The notes under the pieces are model-generated. The model worked only from the letters and a program-made list of their open reading frames with translations, had not been told where the DNA came from and did no database searches. Shown one piece after another: positions 59,112 to 64,000 of a stretch of 64,000 bases of DNA. The stretch's first letter is position 1. Each line of letters begins with the position of its first letter. The stretch comes from Boswellia sacra. Its lineage: Eukaryota; Streptophyta; Magnoliopsida; Sapindales; Burseraceae. A program made the position numbers and the translations under genes. The stretch covers positions 1,194,501 to 1,258,500 of the forward strand of contig SNVD02002577.1 in assembly GCA_013180625.2 (NCBI GenBank). The letters run 5' to 3'.

Positions 59112-60271
59112 ATGGCTTGGCTAACTCGATTCCTCGGAGCCGTGGCTTTCTTAGCCATCGGAGTGATATTCTCTCCGGAGACGTTTGGGTCAAAATCAGA
59201 TGGTTTGAAGTCACCCAAACTCTCCACCGTTCTGAAGCTGGTTCATCTCCTTTGTTTCTCCACGGCTTGGGGCGCGGCTCTTTGGGTCACCTTTATCGGC
59301 GGCATCATCATGTTCAAGTACGTTCCTTTCTTAATTGAGCGCAGTGCAGATTGATTATATTTATTTCATAGCGTCTGCTTACTTAGTATTTTGGTAAAAT
59401 TGCAATTAGGAAAGTTTAAAGTTATTTGTTTGTTTATTTTATTTTTTTAATGAAATTTAGGAATCTACCGAGGCATCAGTTTGGTAATCTGCAAAGCAAG
59501 ATGTTTCCAGCGTATTTTTCAATGGTGGGATTGTGTTGTGCATTATCCGTGGCGTCATTTGCATATCTACATCCATGGAAAACGTCATCCACGGCTGAAA
59601 AGTATCAGCTTGGATTTCTTCTATCTGCTTTTGCTTTCAATCTCACCAATTTGTTTGTGTTTACACCCATGACCATCGAGGTACGCTTCTTCTGATTCTT
59701 AATATGTTTTTCTAGATATCTCTATATTGTGCATTGAGTTATTAGTACTTTTTCTTTTTTTACATTAATTTGTTAATTTCTATAATTTTTATTTTTTATT
59801 TTTTCATGTCATGTAATGTTTTTCTGAAAGTTATCTGCGGTAGAGTAATATTGCTTGCTTTAAACTTGTGGATTTGAGTTCAAAGTGACTGAAGTATTGG
59901 GGTTGGGTTTTTCGTGTTGTTTTTTAAAAAAATCCGTGACCTTGTTTAGTTTTGAGATAATAATTCTCCAAATTCCCTGCTATGCTTTTCATTTCTACAC
60001 TGGAGATGGTTGAATTTTATGCCTTCTTTTTAAGTGCATTGTTTTTGTGGTGTAGATGATGAAGCAAAGGCATAAAGTGGAGAGAGAGGAGAACATTGGG
60101 GAAGAAATTGGGTGGTCTAAGAACAGGGAAGTTGCAAAGACTAATCCAAAGCTTGCAGCCATGAACAAGAAATTTGGAATGATTCACGGCTTATCATCTC
60201 TTGCTAATATTATGTCATTTGGCAGCCTTGCCATGCACTCATGGTACTTGGCTGGTAAAATCGATCTGTAG
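59112..60271 (+). CDS. TMEM205-like membrane protein (DUF4149), 3 exons, 213 aa
   Basis: Exons 59112-59317, 59461-59680 and 60056-60271 join into 213 codons; introns are GT-AG. Four hydrophobic segments are visible: 'FLGAVAFLAIGVIF' near the start, 'LVHLLCFSTAWGAALWVTFIGGIIMF' (about 43-68, the DUF4149 signature), 'YFSMVGLCCALSVASFAYL' (about 83-103), and 'YQLGFLLSAFAFNLTNLFVF' (about 116-135), plus a weak one near the C-terminus. The soluble part (about 144-190) is charged. Plant members are sometimes labelled LEA-related because a longer paralogue carries LEA repeats; this one does not. Function is unknown (human TMEM205 is tied to vesicle trafficking and drug export). Length matches Arabidopsis At3g62580 as I recall it. 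ATG at 59112 is chosen because the protein starts directly at the conserved 'MAWLTRF'. Confidence 0.88.
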
Positions 60272-61962
60272 TTCAATTTCCATCTCCCTTAGGGAAAGTT
60301 TGGGTTACGGTTATAGATGAAATTAAGTAAACAAGACCTGTGTGCTCGCTCCCACGATGTGCTCAACATATGTACAATTCAACTATTTGTCAACATAAAC
60401 AATTTAGTCTCCGTTATGAATAAATTTTGATAAAAGTACATGTTTATCTGTCTTCTGATGATCATGGCAGTTTGAATTTACTTTCCGAATGATTTCATAT
60501 TCATTTAGCTTTCAAAACAAGTCGTCAATTTTGTATTCTTGGTTGTCTAACTTAAAAGTATTCTTTCCTTGCATGTTATTTGAAGTGTCCGTTAATAATT
60601 AGAACACAATTATATGTTCAGTGTTTTCCATAATTTGTGCATGGATGTAGTAGGGCGAAATCTAATATTTGTCCATATATTGGATAAATGAAAGTTATGT
60701 TAATTTGTCTTAATGTTGGCTATAGTTGATGCCCCAGATTAGACTTTTATGAAGGCTCTTGTGTCTGAATTTGCATAACCTTTTCCATTATGACTCCAGT
60801 TGTTCCAGTTTCAAAATTTTTTGTATTGTGGCCCCTGTTGGAAAACCAGAGTCTAGAGATAATTCCATCAAGCTTATTTTTACTATTACTATTATTAGAT
60901 TTGGATCTGAAGACTTCCCTACCTGGATCCTGGCATAATTGTCAATATTCAGTTTAGATGACATCTCCTGTGCGGAGTGGTATCCGTAAATTCAAACAAC
61001 TATTGAAATCATTAACCTTAAAATGCTCTGGCTGTTTGATTGTTGAGATCGTATACTATATAGGTTCCGCTAAGTTACGCGGTAGTGTGTTGATGTTACC
61101 CTGTTATTTATAAGACATGCGAACCTCAGAAATTGTTGGAAATATTTGAAGATGATCGTGGCTCCCCCTAGATTTTTTGTTCTTGGTTAAGTTATTTTCT
61201 CTCTCCCCTTCCTGTTTAGTTTCCAGACATTCTTTATTGGGTCACATTAAAAAAAAAAAAAAAAGAGAGGAAGTGATGCTCTCTCTCCTTGCAAACTGTT
61301 TTTTTCTCTACGAATTTATTGTAAACACAACTCCTTTGTAACTCATTTTCATGAATAGTAACAGTCATTATAACCCTCTTCCCTCTAACCATGTATCTCC
61401 ATTATTAGTAATTTAAACAAATATCGATCTTTTCGTATAGAAAGTGAATTTGTCAAAAAAGAAAAATATCTCAAACATTGTCCAACTTTCATTAATTTGT
61501 TGATGTAATTATTACTTCATTTCTGTGTAAAATAGAAGAATGATAATGGGATATTTGTACCATAATTAGTCGTAAAAAGTTATGTTTTCAATAAATTATG
61601 TCAAAAATCTATGTTAAAAATCTTTTTTCAAAATTATAATTTTATCCTTTAAAATTAAAAATGGAGGATATTTAGCTCACGAATGACACATATGGGATTC
61701 AAATAGCGGTATAAAATTCGAAGGAAGAAAAAAATTCTTATTCCAACATGGTTCAAAGCTCTATGGGCTTTGCCACCCAAAGGTTTTTACAATATAACCA
61801 CACAAAAATTGTAGTGGGCCTTGCAGAAGCCATTGGGCCTTTGAACTCACCGCTGAAATGAATCTTCCAGAAGTCAAAATCGACTACACGCATAAGACTC
61901 TATGTAATTATAAATTATCTGCAAAATTATGGAAGCGATGTTGACATCGACGATGGACATTA

Positions 61963-61999
<37 letters not shown>

Positions 62000-63512
62000 T
62001 GAGGGGTAAAAAAATAAAAAAAACACTTGATTACAGCTTGGTTAAAAGAAATACTATTAAACGCCGTTAAAAAAAATGACTTTTCTATTTTAATGAATTA
62101 TTGTCAATGCTGGCGAGTAGAGATTACGACTCATTAGTGTTTGACGTGACGTTAAACTTTGCTACTCTAAAGTAAAACGTGCTGGAAAAGGAAAACTAAA
62201 TGCAAACAATGAAATGAAGTTAACAAACTATCAACATCGTAAGGTATTCTACACTAATCTACTGTTTAAATGAAGCACTTCTGAGATGGGTGATGGGTCC
62301 TCGACCACCTTTTTTTAACTTTCCAACCAAATGCTCGGCCCGATAAATAGAGCCAACGAACTCCCACATCACATCCTTGGTTTTGGCAGTTCTGGCAAAT
62401 GGTCGATTAATGGTCCACCACCTCCAATTCTTCGGCTTCCAATTCCAAAAGCAAAATAAATGGAACAATAAGCTTACCGACTATTCACGTTCATGCACAC
62501 ACAAGCTGACTGTGCCTCTGCCTTGTTGGATGGATAAAACCAAGAGCACAGCCATTTTGGACCGGGGAGGACAACTATCTTGTCTCAAATCAGGCTTTTC
62601 ATAGACCCAACCCAAGCTGATCAAAACAAAAGAGTCACGCCTTGTCCATTTCCCCTGCTCTGACATGTGAAGTAGCATGTGCTCAATCCCTATCCCTAGT
62701 TCTAAACTACTTGTATCAATAAAATAACAAATACATTCCAAGGCTCGATTAAGGCTGAAGGCTGTATCAGCATCTTATTATGTTTCTGTAACTTGCCAGA
62801 ATCTGGCAACTTTTAACAAGACAAATATCTGAAAGCGGTGTTGAACCACCTTTATGATTCCATTAATCATGGACACTGGTGTTCCACACAACTCAATTAT
62901 TGATGACCGAATGAGATATTTTGATTTTTGCATAGGAACTAAAATGCTATCCACAATTCCAAATACAACATGGCAACAGCATGCTTAAAGCGAATTTATT
63001 GCAGCTACGCAAGATCTTGCTTTGAGTTTCTTTCCATATTGATGTTTACTCGCCTGCCTCTGGCTAACAAACAGTTGTATCATTTTCCTGAACCATCTAC
63101 ATTGCATTCATCTAACAGACGTTGAAAACAGTTCCGTGTTGGTACTGTTTTTGTATTAAAACAAATACTGTTCAACTGTCAAATAGAACTCAAATTACTT
63201 TTCACACTTTAACATTAAATAAAACAAATGAAAATTACGTTTGACACTGTAACATTAAATGAGTCATACACCAGTGAATACAAAGTGTTTTTTTTTTTTT
63301 TTAATTCAATGATATTAACTGCTCTTATGTTTTCTCTACATATCATTTTAATATTCCCATCTACAAAGAAAAAGAGAAAAAAGGAATATCTATTGCCTTT
63401 GATCTCCAAATCCAATGAATAAAGAATCATCTAACCCAACCAACCATCTGCCAGCATGTGCATCACTGTACAATATTCTACGAAAAGACTACAAGCCAAC
63501 CTAATAAACAAT
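60272..63512. other. Intergenic region between the TMEM205-like gene and the lipase
   Basis: 3.2 kb holding the 3' regions of two convergent genes. It has a poly-A run at about 61249-61264, an (AT)n tract at 61965-61996, and a poly-T run at about 63287-63302. No coding frame, tRNA or bounded element is supported. Confidence 0.55.
61965..61996. repeat. (AT)n microsatellite
   Basis: About 15 uninterrupted AT units. Confidence 0.95.
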
Positions 63513-64000
63513 TCAACTGAAGCTGATCACGTTATATGCCCCCAGAAGTAACAACCGTGCAGGGAAGAGGAGCACCATAAACAAATGCATGTGCTGTGAT
63601 GTAACTAGCCTGCTAAACCTTTTCAAGGATTCTTTACCTGTCTGCAGAAAGCCAGAAAATTTAACTTGGTCAAGGCCAGTGCCCAAGTTGAATGATGCCA
63701 CAGGCCTCCCTCCAACGATACCAGAATTAATTCCATTTGGTAATACAAGAGGCCACCAAGACTTGCGACGGTGCTCTCTCCTTGATTTCCTGATGCGATT
63801 TAGCTCTTGGCGGATAACACCCCGCACTGATCTTAAATAAGAATTCATGTCATGATCTCTTTGAATGGTTCCTTCGGAACCATATGCAGAACGGTCACTT
63901 AGGATTTCCAGTGGGTGGGGTGAGTTTAAGAATACCATCTGGGCAGCAAATAGCTGCTTCTCGGCATCACTGTTGTCCAACAATGGGCAGCTTAAAAAAT
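63513..64000 (-). CDS. C-terminal part of a probable class-3 plastid lipase (PLIP3-like), partial
   Basis: The frame is open from the window edge (64000) to a TGA at 63515-63513, giving about 161 C-terminal residues; the start and the catalytic GxSxG region lie outside. Visible blocks are 'LNSPHPLEILSDRSAYGSEG', 'RDHDMNSYLRSVRGVI', a basic 'RKSRREHRRK', and a hydrophobic tail 'MHLFMVLLFPARLLLLGAY'. These fit my recollection of the C-terminus of the Arabidopsis PLIP plastid phospholipases, and the neighbouring TMEM205-like gene matches the order At3g62580-At3g62590 (PLIP3). The His in 'RDHDMNSY' is a candidate catalytic residue. PLIPs release fatty acids from plastid glycerolipids. The family call rests on recalled similarity and gene order. 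Confidence 0.6.
   Translation of the reverse strand, partial: FLSCPLLDNSDAEKQLFAAQMVFLNSPHPLEILSDRSAYGSEGTIQRDHDMNSYLRSVRGVIRQELNRIRKSRREHRRKSWWPLVLPNGINSGIVGGRPVASFNLGTGLDQVKFSGFLQTGKESLKRFSRLVTSQHMHLFMVLLFPARLLLLGAYNVISFS

Overview
This is plant nuclear DNA, almost certainly from a eudicot. Genes are split by AT-rich introns with GT-AG borders and sit far apart in AT-rich sequence full of DNA transposons, MITEs and one LTR retrotransposon. The encoded proteins (PADRE/DUF4228 proteins, a GH3 beta-xylosidase, plant SAR1, a plant USP) are plant families. I cannot name the species from sequence alone.

Layout. 1-2.6 kb: no supported gene, one C-rich tract. 2.65-3.5 kb (+): four-exon universal stress protein with two local tandem duplications. 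5.45-5.72 kb (-): ribosomal protein eL29 with a telo-box upstream. 7.8-10.3 kb (+): three-exon SAR1 GTPase. 10.97-12.33 kb: decayed hAT transposon with a transposase remnant. 13.1-16.2 kb (+): two intronless PADRE-domain genes. 16.8-19.8 kb: cluster of one palindromic MITE and two hAT-like elements with 8-bp target-site duplications. 23.4-27.6 kb (+): seven-exon beta-xylosidase with one GC-AG intron. 27.8-32.5 kb (-): complete-ended Copia/SIRE-like element that has a decayed gag but has lost nearly all of pol. 32.5-39.2 kb: long gene-poor stretch. 39.3-41.8 kb (+): three-exon TPR protein with an atypical J-like domain. 46.6-52.6 kb (-): ten-exon BRCT/PHD nuclear protein. 53.2-57.9 kb: repeat cluster (SINE-like, MITE, foldback element, LTR-like piece with an 80-bp minisatellite). 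59.1-60.3 kb (+): TMEM205-like membrane protein. 63.5-64 kb (-): C-terminal end of a probable class-3 plastid lipase running off the window.

The genes do not form a pathway; they are ordinary independent plant loci (stress response, translation, ER export, wall remodelling, DNA-damage signalling, membrane and lipid functions). The most unusual material is in the repeats: a gag-bearing, pol-deleted LTR element with several polypurine tracts, and two separate inverted-repeat structures built from the same CGAGTGTCGA-type motif. Exon borders were derived by hand from frame continuity and splice sites; each gene model below closes into one uninterrupted reading frame.
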